Below, piece after piece: positions 1 to 8,473 of a stretch of 64,000 nt of DNA. Position numbers and translations under genes: made by a program. Location of the stretch: positions 1-64,000 of the forward strand of contig CALRIT020000021.1 in assembly GCA_943361925.1 (NCBI GenBank), written 5' to 3'. Each line of letters opens with the position of its first letter. The stretch's first letter is position 1. The notes beneath the pieces are model-generated. The model did no database searches. It had not been told where the DNA came from and saw only the letters and a list, made by a program, of their open reading frames with translations. The DNA comes from CAISCU01 sp943361925. Its GTDB lineage: Bacteria > Bacteroidota > Bacteroidia > UKL13-3.

Positions 1-133
1 ATTATTAGTTTGCTGATAAACAGGAATTAAACTTGATTATTAGGTGATTTGTCGAAACCTAAAACAAATTGCTTCTTTTCTTTTATGCACTCTTGTGTAA
101 AAGCCCTATTTTCGCCGCGTTTAATTAGTAAAA

Positions 134-1945
134 ATGGATAGAAATTCGATAATAGGCTTGGGTTTGATTTTTGTAATCATGATTACCTTTGCCTATGTAA
201 ACCAGCCATCTCAAGCAGAGCTGGATGCTCAATTACGAGCAAAAGATTCAATTGCATTGGTAGGCAAAAAGATGGATAGTCTTGCTGCCATTCAGGTTGT
301 TGAGCAGAAAAAAGCTGAATTGGCAGCAAAACCTGATTCTGTTTCCTTGAATAATCAATTTGGAAAGTTTGCAGCAAATTCTCAAGGTAAAGAAGAATTT
401 ATTACAATTGAATCAGAACAACTTAGATTAACTTTTTCTAACAAAGGTGGAAGAATCTACAAAGTTGAATTGAAAAACTACAAGAGATCAGATGGTTCTC
501 CGCTTGTTTTATTGGAAGGGGAGAAAAGTCAGTTTTCATATGAATTCCCTACATCTGATGTAAAAGCATTTAACTCTTCAGAATTATTTTATCAAGCAAC
601 GCCTTCAGCTACCGGTATTGTTTATAAATTAGAAATGGAGCCGGGTAAATTTATCGAACATCATTATGTTTTAGGTAAAGGTTTTGATGTTGATTTTAGT
701 ATTAAAATGAATGGGATGGAGTCGGTTGTGGCTCAAAATACCAGCTTTTTAGATTTAACCTGGAAACAAAATATTTTGTTACAGGAAAAAACACAGGAAG
801 CGGAAGAAAGAACCAGCACAATTTATTACAGATATCCTGATGATGAAGCTGATTTTATCTCAGAAACTAAAGATGAAAAAGTTGATTTGAAAACTCCAAT
901 TAACTGGGTTTCTTTCAAACAGCAATATTTCAATTCAACTTTAATTGCGACCAAAAACTTTACTGAAGGTGCAATTGAAACCAAAAAGGATGAACAGAAG
1001 AAATATCCGAAGTTCATGACTGCTAATTTAATTCTACCTTACAACCATGGCGCTTCTGAAACAATTGACATGAAGTTCTATTTTGGTCCGAACCATTATA
1101 AAACGCTTCAAACATTAAATATTGGTTTGGAAAAAGTTGTACCAATGGGTTGGGGAATTTTTGGTTGGGTGAATAAAGTAGTTACGGTAAATGTGTTTTA
1201 CTGGTTGGGACAATATTTAACCAATTTTGGTTTGATAATTTTCTTATTAACTCTAATTGTTAAAACCATCTTGTTTCCATTGGTTTACCGCTCTTATTTA
1301 TCCTCTGCAAAAATGAGAGTAATGAAACCTGAAATTGATGAAATTAAAGCTAAATATCCTGATGATATGGCTCGTCAACAACAGGAAAACATGAAGATTT
1401 ACCGCAAAGCAGGTGTAAATCCAATGGGTGGTTGTGTGCCGGTATTGTTACAAATGCCAATTTTAATTGCCATGTTCCAGTTCTTTCCATCGGCATTTGA
1501 GTTAAGACAACAAGCATTTTTATGGGCTACCGATTTATCTACTTATGATAGCATTTTTAACTTACCATTTAATATTCCGTTTTATGGCGACCATGTGAGT
1601 TTGTTTACCTTATTAATGACAGCTTCAACATTAGTTTATACGATTTACAATAACCAAATGACAGGTGTTACAGGACAAATGAAATACATTAGTTATATCA
1701 TGCCTGTTATGTTCTTAGGATTCTTTAATAGTTATTCATCAGGATTAACTTACTACTATTTTGTATCTAACTTGTTTACTATCGGACAACAATTGTTGAT
1801 TAGAGGATTTGTTGATGAAAAAGCAATTCACAAACAATTGGAAGAAAATAAAAAGAAGCCTGTAACGAAATCGAAATTCCAGATTAAACTGGAAGAAATG
1901 GCAAAGAAAAGAGGAATTGATCCTGATAAATTAGGAGGAAAATAA
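134..1945 (+). CDS. yidC: Membrane protein insertase YidC
   Basis: Inserts and folds proteins in the inner membrane, alone or with SecYEG. The 603-residue protein has an N-terminal membrane anchor (about residues 5-22), a large periplasmic domain (about 60-330) and the C-terminal 60KD_IMP/Oxa1 core with several membrane segments (about 350-555). A basic, lysine-rich tail follows, typical for binding the ribosome. Length and layout match Gram-negative YidC. The ATG at 134 gives a complete N-terminal anchor. A strong terminator follows 10 bases after the stop, so yidC ends its transcription unit. Identification is certain from the family pattern. Confidence 0.97.
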   Translation: MDRNSIIGLGLIFVIMITFAYVNQPSQAELDAQLRAKDSIALVGKKMDSLAAIQVVEQKKAELAAKPDSVSLNNQFGKFAANSQGKEEFITIESEQLRLTFSNKGGRIYKVELKNYKRSDGSPLVLLEGEKSQFSYEFPTSDVKAFNSSELFYQATPSATGIVYKLEMEPGKFIEHHYVLGKGFDVDFSIKMNGMESVVAQNTSFLDLTWKQNILLQEKTQEAEERTSTIYYRYPDDEADFISETKDEKVDLKTPINWVSFKQQYFNSTLIATKNFTEGAIETKKDEQKKYPKFMTANLILPYNHGASETIDMKFYFGPNHYKTLQTLNIGLEKVVPMGWGIFGWVNKVVTVNVFYWLGQYLTNFGLIIFLLTLIVKTILFPLVYRSYLSSAKMRVMKPEIDEIKAKYPDDMARQQQENMKIYRKAGVNPMGGCVPVLLQMPILIAMFQFFPSAFELRQQAFLWATDLSTYDSIFNLPFNIPFYGDHVSLFTLLMTASTLVYTIYNNQMTGVTGQMKYISYIMPVMFLGFFNSYSSGLTYYYFVSNLFTIGQQLLIRGFVDEKAIHKQLEENKKKPVTKSKFQIKLEEMAKKRGIDPDKLGGK

Positions 1946-1952
1946 TCAAAAG

Positions 1953-1987
1953 AAAAAGGCCGGTTCTGAAGAGAATCGGCCTTTTTT
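1953..1987 (+). terminator. Intrinsic terminator of yidC
   Basis: A 12-bp stem (1956-1967 with 1972-1983, one G-U pair) closes on a GAAG tetraloop and runs into a T tract (to 1987). It lies directly after the yidC stop and before the convergent WYL regulator gene. The A-tract on the other side means it may also act for the minus-strand gene. Confidence 0.9.
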
Positions 1988-1998
1988 GTGCTTAAAAT

Positions 1999-3042
1999 TT
2001 ATACGCTTTGAGTTGATTCTACTTCAAGAAAATCTGCCTCATAAAGCTGAGTGCATTTCTTGTGGCGAGAGTAAATTTTTCCTTTTAAACGTTTTGGAGC
2101 AAGAACTTTAATGTCTTCACCAAATCCTAAAATCTCTCTTTCTAATTCGTAATTCCAAATGACATGAATAGAAATAAGTAAAGATGTTTCTGTTTCCTTT
2201 AATATTTTTTGTGATTGATGGATAGGTTTTGTTTTGATATAAGGAGCACTAACCTGGTTTAATTCCAGAATGATTTCAATAGGTTTCCGGCCGGGTAATT
2301 TTGAAACTCCAATCACATCATTAAAATAAGTATTTGGATTAATATCGGGTTCAATGTATTTTATCTTTTTAACTTCATAAAAGTCTTCAATTCTATCTAA
2401 AGCCAGAATCATCAATAGTTTTCTTTTATTGTTATTGCCTAATAGAAACCACCTGTTCCTGTATTCTTTTAATAAAAATGGATGGAGTAAAATAGAAGAT
2501 TCTGTTTTGGATTTAAAAGATTTGTATTTGATTTCAATACAGGTTTTTGTTTTAATAGCTTGATGTAATCCATCAATATGATTTATGCCTTTTAACAAAT
2601 CATTTTTCTCAAACTGAATATAGGATTTTCCTTTTTGCGAATGAAGATTCAGCTTGTCTTCGAGTTTTGTTATTAATGTATTTAAATCTTGAAAGTGATT
2701 AAAGCCCTTAAACTGTTTAAGTATATTTAATACTTCATTTAAAGTACCTAAATCCTGTCCGGTCAAAGGTGTATTGGTAATTGAATAATCTTTATCGGAA
2801 TAGCTATAGTACTTTTTATCGATAACAATAATTGGCGCATTGTAGCCCAATTTTTCGCTTCTCATGTTTTGAATATCCAGCTGAATAGAACGTTTGCTTA
2901 TGCCTTTACTAATTCCTTCAAACTTGAACAATGCTTCTGAACAAGCTTCCATTAAATCTTCAAGGGTCCATCTTTTGGTTCTATTTTGAAGACATTGGTC
3001 GATGGTATTGTATCTGATTAATGCTTGTTTATTGATTGGCAT
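1999..3042 (-). CDS. WYL-domain transcriptional regulator (HTH + WYL)
   Basis: A 347-residue regulator. The N-terminal part (about 1-60) resembles the helix-turn-helix of this family, and the C-terminal half (about 150-330) is a WYL ligand-sensing domain; the segment LLHPFLLKEYRNRWFLLG at about 185-203 is characteristic. WYL domains are thought to sense nucleic acids or nucleotides. The gene is divergent from rtcB, the RNA ligase gene, with a 272-bp shared regulatory region holding two matching palindromes; one sits about 30 bp upstream of this start. The natural inference is that it controls rtcB and itself, much as RtcR controls rtcBA in Escherichia coli. Assignment as WYL is firm; the target is inferred. 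Confidence 0.9.
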   Translation of the reverse strand: MPINKQALIRYNTIDQCLQNRTKRWTLEDLMEACSEALFKFEGISKGISKRSIQLDIQNMRSEKLGYNAPIIVIDKKYYSYSDKDYSITNTPLTGQDLGTLNEVLNILKQFKGFNHFQDLNTLITKLEDKLNLHSQKGKSYIQFEKNDLLKGINHIDGLHQAIKTKTCIEIKYKSFKSKTESSILLHPFLLKEYRNRWFLLGNNNKRKLLMILALDRIEDFYEVKKIKYIEPDINPNTYFNDVIGVSKLPGRKPIEIILELNQVSAPYIKTKPIHQSQKILKETETSLLISIHVIWNYELEREILGFGEDIKVLAPKRLKGKIYSRHKKCTQLYEADFLEVESTQSV

Positions 3043-3072
3043 GGGTAATTTTTTGTAAAACTAAAATACTAA

Positions 3073-3093
3073 CTACGCAATCAATTTGCGCTT
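3073..3093. promoter_or_regulatory. Operator-like palindrome 1, WYL-proximal
   Basis: Half-site CTACGCAA (3073-3080), a 5-bp spacer, then TTGCG (3086-3090), with the last bases of the right arm degenerate. It shares half-sites and spacing with the palindrome that starts exactly 100 bp away at 3173. It sits about 30-50 bp upstream of the WYL regulator start, just upstream of its likely -7 region. Proposed as an autoregulatory operator; no binding data. Confidence 0.6.
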
Positions 3094-3172
3094 TGAAAAT
3101 TATTTTTGGTTAAAAATAAATTTAATCATTTGGTAATCAGTTTAAATTGTAGAAAAAGAATCAAAGTATTTA

Positions 3173-3193
3173 CTACGAAATTCCCTTGCGTAG
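3173..3193. promoter_or_regulatory. Operator-like palindrome 2, rtcB-proximal
   Basis: CTACGAAA (3173-3180), a 5-bp spacer (TTCCC), then TTGCGTAG (3186-3193). The arms match at 7 of 8 positions. It is the better-preserved partner of the site at 3073. A near-consensus -7 box, CATCTTTG, lies downstream at 3203-3210, so a bound regulator would overlap the upstream part of the likely rtcB promoter. Confidence 0.6.
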
Positions 3194-3264
3194 ATGAGAT
3201 TCCATCTTTGAATTGTCGATTGAGTCAGATTTGTAATGTGATTCTATTGATAAAGAAAAAGGCG

Positions 3265-3297
3265 GCCCCCTCTGTCTAAGTATGGCAGAGGGGTTTT
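3265..3297 (+). promoter_or_regulatory. Terminator-like hairpin in the rtcB leader
   Basis: A 10-bp stem (3267-3276 with 3284-3293, one G-U pair, GC-rich outer half) with a 7-base loop is followed by TTTT. It ends about 20 bases before the rtcB ATG and downstream of the putative promoter. It could be an attenuator, or a structure that RtcB or a nuclease acts on. The T run is short, so termination efficiency is uncertain. Confidence 0.55.
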
Positions 3298-3314
3298 AAA
3301 ATCAAAAAAATAAA

Positions 3315-4727
3315 ATGGAAAATAAAGTAAAAAGAACAAACGTGTTTGTTGAAATGGGATTTCCAGAAGGAAGAGTAATTGGAATGTTGAATGTATTATT
3401 CGAAGGGAATCAATTATCAGAAATAGAAAAAGAAAATCTGAGTAAGTTATTGGTGAATCCTGATGATTTTTTGACTGATATTAAATTAGGAGAGATTGCT
3501 GCTTTAATAAATAAAAGTCAGGAATCAAAAGAGGAAATTAGTTTAAAAGAGACAACTGAATCTTTTGCGATTTATGGTAAAAACGGGATTGAAGAAGGAG
3601 CCATCAACCAAATGAATATTGCTATGCGATTACCAATCACTGTTTCCGGAGCATTAATGCCAGATGCGCATCAAGGTTATGGATTGCCAATTGGTGGAGT
3701 TTTAGCAACAAGAAATGCTATTATTCCTTATGGCGTTGGTGTTGATATTGGTTGCAGAATGGCTTTATCGGTTTATGATATTCCTGAAGATTTTTATTTG
3801 GAGAACAAAGCGAAATATAAAAGAGAATTGATTGCCATGACAAAATTCGGAGCCGGTAATGCCTGGAAGGGACGAGATTTGGCTAATCATGCTGTTTTAG
3901 ATAATTCTTTGTTTGATGAAATTCCGCTTTTAAAAGGAATGAAAGATAAAGCTCATGGACAATTAGGAACATCGGGAGGCGGAAATCATTTTGTTGAATT
4001 CGGAATCATTGAGTTCAAAGATGATGTTGCTGAATATCAAATGAAAAAAGGAAGGTATTTGTCATTGCTTACTCATTCGGGTTCAAGAGGATTTGGAGCA
4101 ACCATTGCCGGACATTATACACGATTGGCAAAAGACTTATGTAAACTACCTCAGGAAGCGCAGAATCTGGCTTATTTGGATTTGAACTCACAGGAAGGAA
4201 TGGAATATTGGTTGGCCATGAATTTGGCCGGAGATTATGCATCTGCTTGTCATGAAATTATTCACCAAAGAATGAGTAAAGCAATAGGAGCAGAGGTTTT
4301 GAATAAGGTTGAAAATCATCATAATTTTGCTTGGAAAGAAATGGTGAATGGAGAAGAATTAATTGTTCATAGAAAAGGAGCAACACCTGCATCAAAAGGA
4401 GTATTGGGAATTATTCCCGGTTCGATGACAGCACCCGGATTTTTGGTAAGAGGAAAAGGGGAGGAGAATTCAATTCAATCGGCTTCGCATGGTGCAGGAA
4501 GATTGATGAGTAGAACTCAGGCTACTAAAACTATCAGCAAAATCGACATGAAACAAATCTTGAAAGAACATCAGGTTGACTTGATTGGCGCAGGATTGGA
4601 TGAAGCACCAATGGCCTATAAAAACATTCATGAAGTAATGAAAGCTCAAACAGATTTGGTAGATGTTTTGGCCACATTTTATCCAAGAATGGTAAGAATG
4701 GCTGATGATGGATCGAGAGAAGATTAA
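3315..4727 (+). CDS. rtcB: RNA-splicing ligase RtcB
   Basis: Joins RNA ends bearing 2',3'-cyclic phosphate or 3'-phosphate to 5'-OH ends using GTP and Mn2+, in tRNA splicing or RNA repair. At 470 residues it has the expected signature blocks: DAHQGYGLPIGGV (about 117-129), GVDIGCRMA with the metal-binding Asp and Cys (about 143-151), GGGNHFVEFG, HSGSRGFG, HRKGATPA, and the C-terminal RMADDGSRED. No archease or rtcA lies nearby. The divergent WYL regulator and the paired palindromes suggest inducible expression, for example under RNA damage. The leader carries a terminator-like hairpin. Family identification is certain. Confidence 0.96.
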   Translation: MENKVKRTNVFVEMGFPEGRVIGMLNVLFEGNQLSEIEKENLSKLLVNPDDFLTDIKLGEIAALINKSQESKEEISLKETTESFAIYGKNGIEEGAINQMNIAMRLPITVSGALMPDAHQGYGLPIGGVLATRNAIIPYGVGVDIGCRMALSVYDIPEDFYLENKAKYKRELIAMTKFGAGNAWKGRDLANHAVLDNSLFDEIPLLKGMKDKAHGQLGTSGGGNHFVEFGIIEFKDDVAEYQMKKGRYLSLLTHSGSRGFGATIAGHYTRLAKDLCKLPQEAQNLAYLDLNSQEGMEYWLAMNLAGDYASACHEIIHQRMSKAIGAEVLNKVENHHNFAWKEMVNGEELIVHRKGATPASKGVLGIIPGSMTAPGFLVRGKGEENSIQSASHGAGRLMSRTQATKTISKIDMKQILKEHQVDLIGAGLDEAPMAYKNIHEVMKAQTDLVDVLATFYPRMVRMADDGSRED

Positions 4728-4730
4728 AGT

Positions 4731-4764
4731 AAAAAGGGGATGTCGTAATCGCATCCCCTTTTAT
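4731..4764 (+). terminator. Intrinsic terminator of rtcB
   Basis: AAAAGGGGATG pairs with CATCCCCTTTT across a short loop, three bases after the rtcB stop. The T-rich tail merges into a TTTA tetranucleotide run. Confidence 0.85.
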
Positions 4765-4766
4765 TG

Positions 4767-4788
4767 TTTATTTATTTATTTATTTATT
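4767..4788. repeat. TTTA tetranucleotide repeat
   Basis: About five and a half tandem TTTA units lie between the rtcB terminator and the convergent membrane-protein gene. Such tracts can vary in length by slippage. It lies in no coding region, so phase variation of a protein is unlikely. Confidence 0.75.
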
Positions 4789-4799
4789 CATTTCAATTA

Positions 4800-5204
4800 T
4801 TACTCCATAAAATTCCAGGCAGAAATATTATCCTTTTTAATCTGTAGCACTCCATATAAAAAGGCAATTCCAATTAAACCCATTACAGATTGTACTACCT
4901 CTGTTCCAATCAATAAATTAATGATAAATGAGGCCAAACTTGAAACAATAAATCCATAAAAGCCCCAAAGTTTCCATTTAAAAAGTGCCAATGAAAAAAC
5001 AACATTGGCTATAGCAATTAATCCAAGAATCGATAAAATGTATATTGGAATTTTACCATCCATTTCTTTAGAAATACTTTCAGGTACTAGCAGGTAAATT
5101 AATCCGATTAATGAATTTGCCACAATCATAAAAACCAGCCAGCTTGTAACACAACCATGACGCTCTTTTACCAATTCTGTTTCGTTATATTCTGTATTTT
5201 CCAT
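4800..5204 (-). CDS. Small four-helix membrane protein, unknown function
   Basis: A 134-residue protein with a short polar N-terminus (about 20 residues) and four predicted membrane segments (about 20-40, 53-75, 78-98 and 103-120). It resembles the many small uncharacterised integral membrane proteins of Bacteroidota. I see no catalytic motif. It is monocistronic, convergent with rtcB, and has a T-rich upstream region. Start is the ATG at 5204. Function unknown. Confidence 0.75.
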   Translation of the reverse strand: MENTEYNETELVKERHGCVTSWLVFMIVANSLIGLIYLLVPESISKEMDGKIPIYILSILGLIAIANVVFSLALFKWKLWGFYGFIVSSLASFIINLLIGTEVVQSVMGLIGIAFLYGVLQIKKDNISAWNFME

Positions 5205-5300
5205 TTTTTAAGTATGATTTTGTGAAAATATTCTTTTGAATACGATTTACAAAGTAGCTTTTTATGATTGATAAAAAATTTGCATTTATCAGAATCCCAA

Positions 5301-5336
5301 AAAAGAAAAAACCCAATCAATGGCTAGTTGATTGGG
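5301..5336 (-). terminator. Intrinsic terminator, minus strand
   Basis: CCCAATCAA (5312-5320) pairs perfectly with TTGATTGGG (5328-5336). On the minus strand the stem is followed by a long T-rich run (complement of 5300-5311). It lies about 200 bp past the end of the flavin-reductase-like gene, so it ends either that operon or a small transcript from 5340-5390. Confidence 0.85.
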
Positions 5337-5532
5337 CTATATAATAAAGCAAAATGAATTTTAGATATTACTTATAGTATAATAACTGTGCCAAAGTTCA
5401 TTTTAAGCTTGTTTTAATTTTGTAAAGCTTTGTTTTTTAGTTCTTTAAAAGTTTTTTTAAGCTTCTAGACAACCATTAAATGAGAATAGTGTGCATTATT
5501 TTGAACACATTGTTTCTTTTTTGATACAAGCC
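5337..5532 (-). other. Intergenic stretch with a possible small transcript
   Basis: No protein gene is apparent. On the minus strand TTTGGCAC (near 5388-5395) resembles the -24 element of a sigma-54 promoter, but the matching -12 position reads TTAT instead of TTGC. A strong terminator lies about 50 bp further on. A small RNA or simply a long 3' UTR of the tyrS operon is possible. Confidence 0.25.
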
Positions 5533-6420
5533 CTAACTTAATAGCACTTTCCAGGCATCCTCCACCTGATTTGTTTCCAATAATTGGTGTGCAAACTGAT
5601 GTAGTTTATTGTTCAAATCAACATTGTCGATAGCCGAAGAATGAATACCGGCAAGGGTTTTGTTCATTCTTTTGAAAATCTGAATGCTGTCATCATCCGG
5701 ATATTGTTCAACATTTCCTAACTGTCCTAAATCGTTTCCACTTAGAATTTTGCTGTGTTTTATTGACTCCGGAAGTGTATCAATTCCTATACCAAGATTT
5801 TTTGCAGGCTTCTGAACTTCAAACAAAGCATTTCCACTTGCACGCACATACCAATCACTTCCTAGTCGACCTACTAAATCAATTTTTTGTTGATCAATTC
5901 TTCCATCTGCTGTTAAAACTTCAGGACGAATATGCATCAACAACATTTCTGCTATGATTAAATTTCCTGCACCACCTTCATTTCCGGTTTCAATGATATC
6001 ACGTACTTTACATTCAAATTGCACCGGACTTTCTGCAACTCTAAATGGTTTTACCATTTGTGATGCTAATGGTGTAAATCCAGCTTTAGTAAATTCATTT
6101 ACTCCTTTTGGATATTCGCAACTCGCCAGATTCATTTGTTGAACCATTGCATAATTCACCACATTAATTACCACTTCTTTGGTTTCCATGATGTTTTCCA
6201 AAGTATGTTTAATGCTATTGTCTCTTACACGACGGGCGGGTGAAAAAATAAATGTAACAGGATTAGATCCAAAAACATTAAAAAAACTAAAAGGTGATAA
6301 ATTCATGTTACCATCTTTATCAACTGTGCTCGCAAAACAAATAGGTCTTGGAGCAACTGCAGTTAATAAAGCATTATGAAAATTTGCTAATGGCAAATCT
6401 TTTGGTCCTATAGTTTTCAT
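5533..6420 (-). CDS. Flavin reductase-like FMN-binding protein
   Basis: A 295-residue protein of the flavin reductase-like split-barrel family. The N-terminal two thirds (about 10-200) contain the typical segment APRPICFASTVDKDGNMNLSPFS-like (split here: APRPICFAST, then NLSPFSFFN) and the SPARRVRDN block that contacts flavin. The last 90 residues are helical and family-specific. Such proteins bind FMN and reduce flavins or act on small substrates; the substrate cannot be read from sequence. The gene starts only two bases after the tyrS stop, so the two form an operon. Confidence 0.87.
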   Translation of the reverse strand: MKTIGPKDLPLANFHNALLTAVAPRPICFASTVDKDGNMNLSPFSFFNVFGSNPVTFIFSPARRVRDNSIKHTLENIMETKEVVINVVNYAMVQQMNLASCEYPKGVNEFTKAGFTPLASQMVKPFRVAESPVQFECKVRDIIETGNEGGAGNLIIAEMLLMHIRPEVLTADGRIDQQKIDLVGRLGSDWYVRASGNALFEVQKPAKNLGIGIDTLPESIKHSKILSGNDLGQLGNVEQYPDDDSIQIFKRMNKTLAGIHSSAIDNVDLNNKLHQFAHQLLETNQVEDAWKVLLS

Positions 6421-6422
6421 AG

Positions 6423-7712
6423 TTATTTAATGCTAATGAGGTAATAATTCTTTTTCCCTTTTTGAATGAAAAGGTATTTGTCTTTGATTAGTGAATCTGA
6501 ATTGATAATGGCTGCTGCATCACTAACTTTTTCTTTATTTAAAGAAACACCACCACCCTGTAACATTTTCCTGCATTCTCCTTTTGATGGAAATACCTGA
6601 GTTTGTTCACTTAATAATTCAACCAGACCAATTCCTGCATCCAAAACAGATTTTTCAATTTCAAACTGAGGCACACCATCAAAAATATCAAGGAAAGTTT
6701 CTTCATCCAATTCCTTAAAAGCATCAATTGTTGAGTTTCCAAATAAAATCCCTGAAGCAGCAATTGCCGTTTCATAAGCATTTTCACCATGACATCTGAT
6801 CGTAATATCTTTAGCCAAAGCTTTTTGTAATGCTCTTAAATGTGGAGCGGTTTCATGTTCTTTTTCTATCGCTTCAATTTCATCTTGAGTTAAAAGCGTA
6901 AAAATTCTAATCCATTCTTTGGCATCAGCATCACTTGCATTTAACCAAAACTGGTAAAATTTATAAGGTGAAGTTCTTTTTGGATCCAGCCAAACAGCAC
7001 CACTTTCAGTTTTTCCGAATTTGGTCCCATCAGACTTTTTAATAAGATTGGTTGTAATTGCAAAAGCCTCACCGCCATCTTTTCTTCTGATTAATTCTGA
7101 GCCAGTTACAATATTTCCCCATTGGTCGCTGCCACCCATTTGCACTTTGCAATTGTGGTTTTTCCATAAGTAATAAAAATCATAACCTTGAACAAGCTGG
7201 TAAGTAAATTCCGTAAAACTCATTCCACTATCACCTTCCAGTCTTTTCTTTACTGAGTCTTTCGACATCATATAATTAACAGTGATGTGTTTACCAACAT
7301 CTCTAATAAAATCAAGAAAACTGAATTCCTTAAACCAATCGTAATTATTAACCATTACTGCGCTGGTTTCGCCTGTATTAAAATCAAGAAACTTTTTTAA
7401 TTGCGCTTCAATACAATTTTGGTTATGACGAAGTTCAGTTTCGTTTAGTAAGTTTCTTTCCTGAGATTTTCCTGATGGATCACCAACCATTCCGGTAGCA
7501 CCACCAACTAGGGCAAAAGGACGATGACCTGCTTTTTGGAAGTGAATTAAAGTCATGATTTGGGTTAAATGGCCCACATGTAAACTATCGGCTGTTGGAT
7601 CAAATCCAATATAACCGCTACAAATACCTTTATTTAATTCATCTTCTGTTCCCGGCATGATATCGTGCAACATGCCTCTCCATTTTAGTTCTTCAATAAA
7701 ATTTACACCCAT
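6423..7712 (-). CDS. tyrS: Tyrosyl-tRNA synthetase
   Basis: Charges tRNA-Tyr with tyrosine. The 429-residue class I synthetase shows the HIGH-type motif HVGH (about 46-49), the KMSKS-type motif KFGKT (about 235), the tyrosine-binding region QGYDF and GGSDQWGN, and a C-terminal S4 RNA-binding domain (about 360-425). Length matches bacterial TyrS. It is the first gene of a two-gene operon with the flavin-reductase-like protein and is divergent from the gene at 7769. Confidence 0.97.
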   Translation of the reverse strand: MGVNFIEELKWRGMLHDIMPGTEDELNKGICSGYIGFDPTADSLHVGHLTQIMTLIHFQKAGHRPFALVGGATGMVGDPSGKSQERNLLNETELRHNQNCIEAQLKKFLDFNTGETSAVMVNNYDWFKEFSFLDFIRDVGKHITVNYMMSKDSVKKRLEGDSGMSFTEFTYQLVQGYDFYYLWKNHNCKVQMGGSDQWGNIVTGSELIRRKDGGEAFAITTNLIKKSDGTKFGKTESGAVWLDPKRTSPYKFYQFWLNASDADAKEWIRIFTLLTQDEIEAIEKEHETAPHLRALQKALAKDITIRCHGENAYETAIAASGILFGNSTIDAFKELDEETFLDIFDGVPQFEIEKSVLDAGIGLVELLSEQTQVFPSKGECRKMLQGGGVSLNKEKVSDAAAIINSDSLIKDKYLFIQKGKKNYYLISIK

Positions 7713-7768
7713 GACAAAGTTCTTTCTATAATAAGTTTCGAAAATAAGGCTTGGCGGCTGAATTATTT

Positions 7769-8473
7769 ATGGAGTTCAAGAGAATTTTCCTGAAATTGCA
7801 TGAAAAGCAGGACTTGAATTTTTTATCACATTATTTTATTCACCACAAAATTGGTAATCCATACTTCAATTTAGGACTCATTCTTCCTGATTTGGCAAGA
7901 GGTTCTATTAAGAAATACAAGGAGTTAAATGGTGATTTTTCTATAAACCACGAGCAAATGCTTAATGGTTGTTTTACTCATTTAGAAGATGATAAAAAAT
8001 TTCATTCATCACATTTTTTTGAAACAGGAACTGCCATTTGTATAGAAGCAATTAAATCAAATGCAGATTTAAAAAACATTGAACGAAAGTGGTTTTTAGG
8101 TCATATTTTGTTTGAAATGATGATGGATAGGCTTTTAATCAGGCATTATCAGGGAATTGGAAAACAATTTTATGCTGATTTGAATTTGATAGATATTTCT
8201 GAATTGGATAGCTTTTTTAAGAATCAGGGACTTTTAGAAACGGAAAGATTGTGTAGAATGTTTCATCATTTTAGAGAAGCCGGATATATTCTAAATTATA
8301 CTGATAATAACCTATTTGGCTATTCGTTAACTAGAGTTATGATGAGAGCCGGACTTCCTGAAATTAGTTTCCATGAAAGGCGTGATTTATTAAAGAGTGT
8401 CTTAGATTTGGAAGAGAATTGGTTTGGAGAAGTTTATTCTCGTATTTTTGAAATGAAACAAATTTTTGAATGA
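7769..8473 (+). CDS. ACP phosphodiesterase-like protein
   Basis: A 234-residue protein resembling acyl-carrier-protein phosphodiesterase (AcpH family): NFLSHYF near the N-terminus, then GLILPDLARG, a histidine-containing THLEDDKKFHSS block, and a helix with MMMDRLLIRHY matching the family's D-x-F-x-x-H region. AcpH removes 4'-phosphopantetheine from ACP. The resemblance is at pattern level, so the exact activity is uncertain. I chose the ATG at 7769 over an in-frame TTG at 7751. The gene overlaps the next one by four bases (ATGA), so they are translationally coupled. Confidence 0.65.
   Translation: MEFKRIFLKLHEKQDLNFLSHYFIHHKIGNPYFNLGLILPDLARGSIKKYKELNGDFSINHEQMLNGCFTHLEDDKKFHSSHFFETGTAICIEAIKSNADLKNIERKWFLGHILFEMMMDRLLIRHYQGIGKQFYADLNLIDISELDSFFKNQGLLETERLCRMFHHFREAGYILNYTDNNLFGYSLTRVMMRAGLPEISFHERRDLLKSVLDLEENWFGEVYSRIFEMKQIFE

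Noticed and set aside
1..133. Upstream end of another gene before yidC
   Set aside because: No frame continues in from the left edge with coding character, and the region is short.
4705..4959. Plus-strand open frame after rtcB
   Set aside because: It starts inside rtcB, crosses a strong terminator and a TTTA repeat, and lies opposite a better membrane-protein gene.
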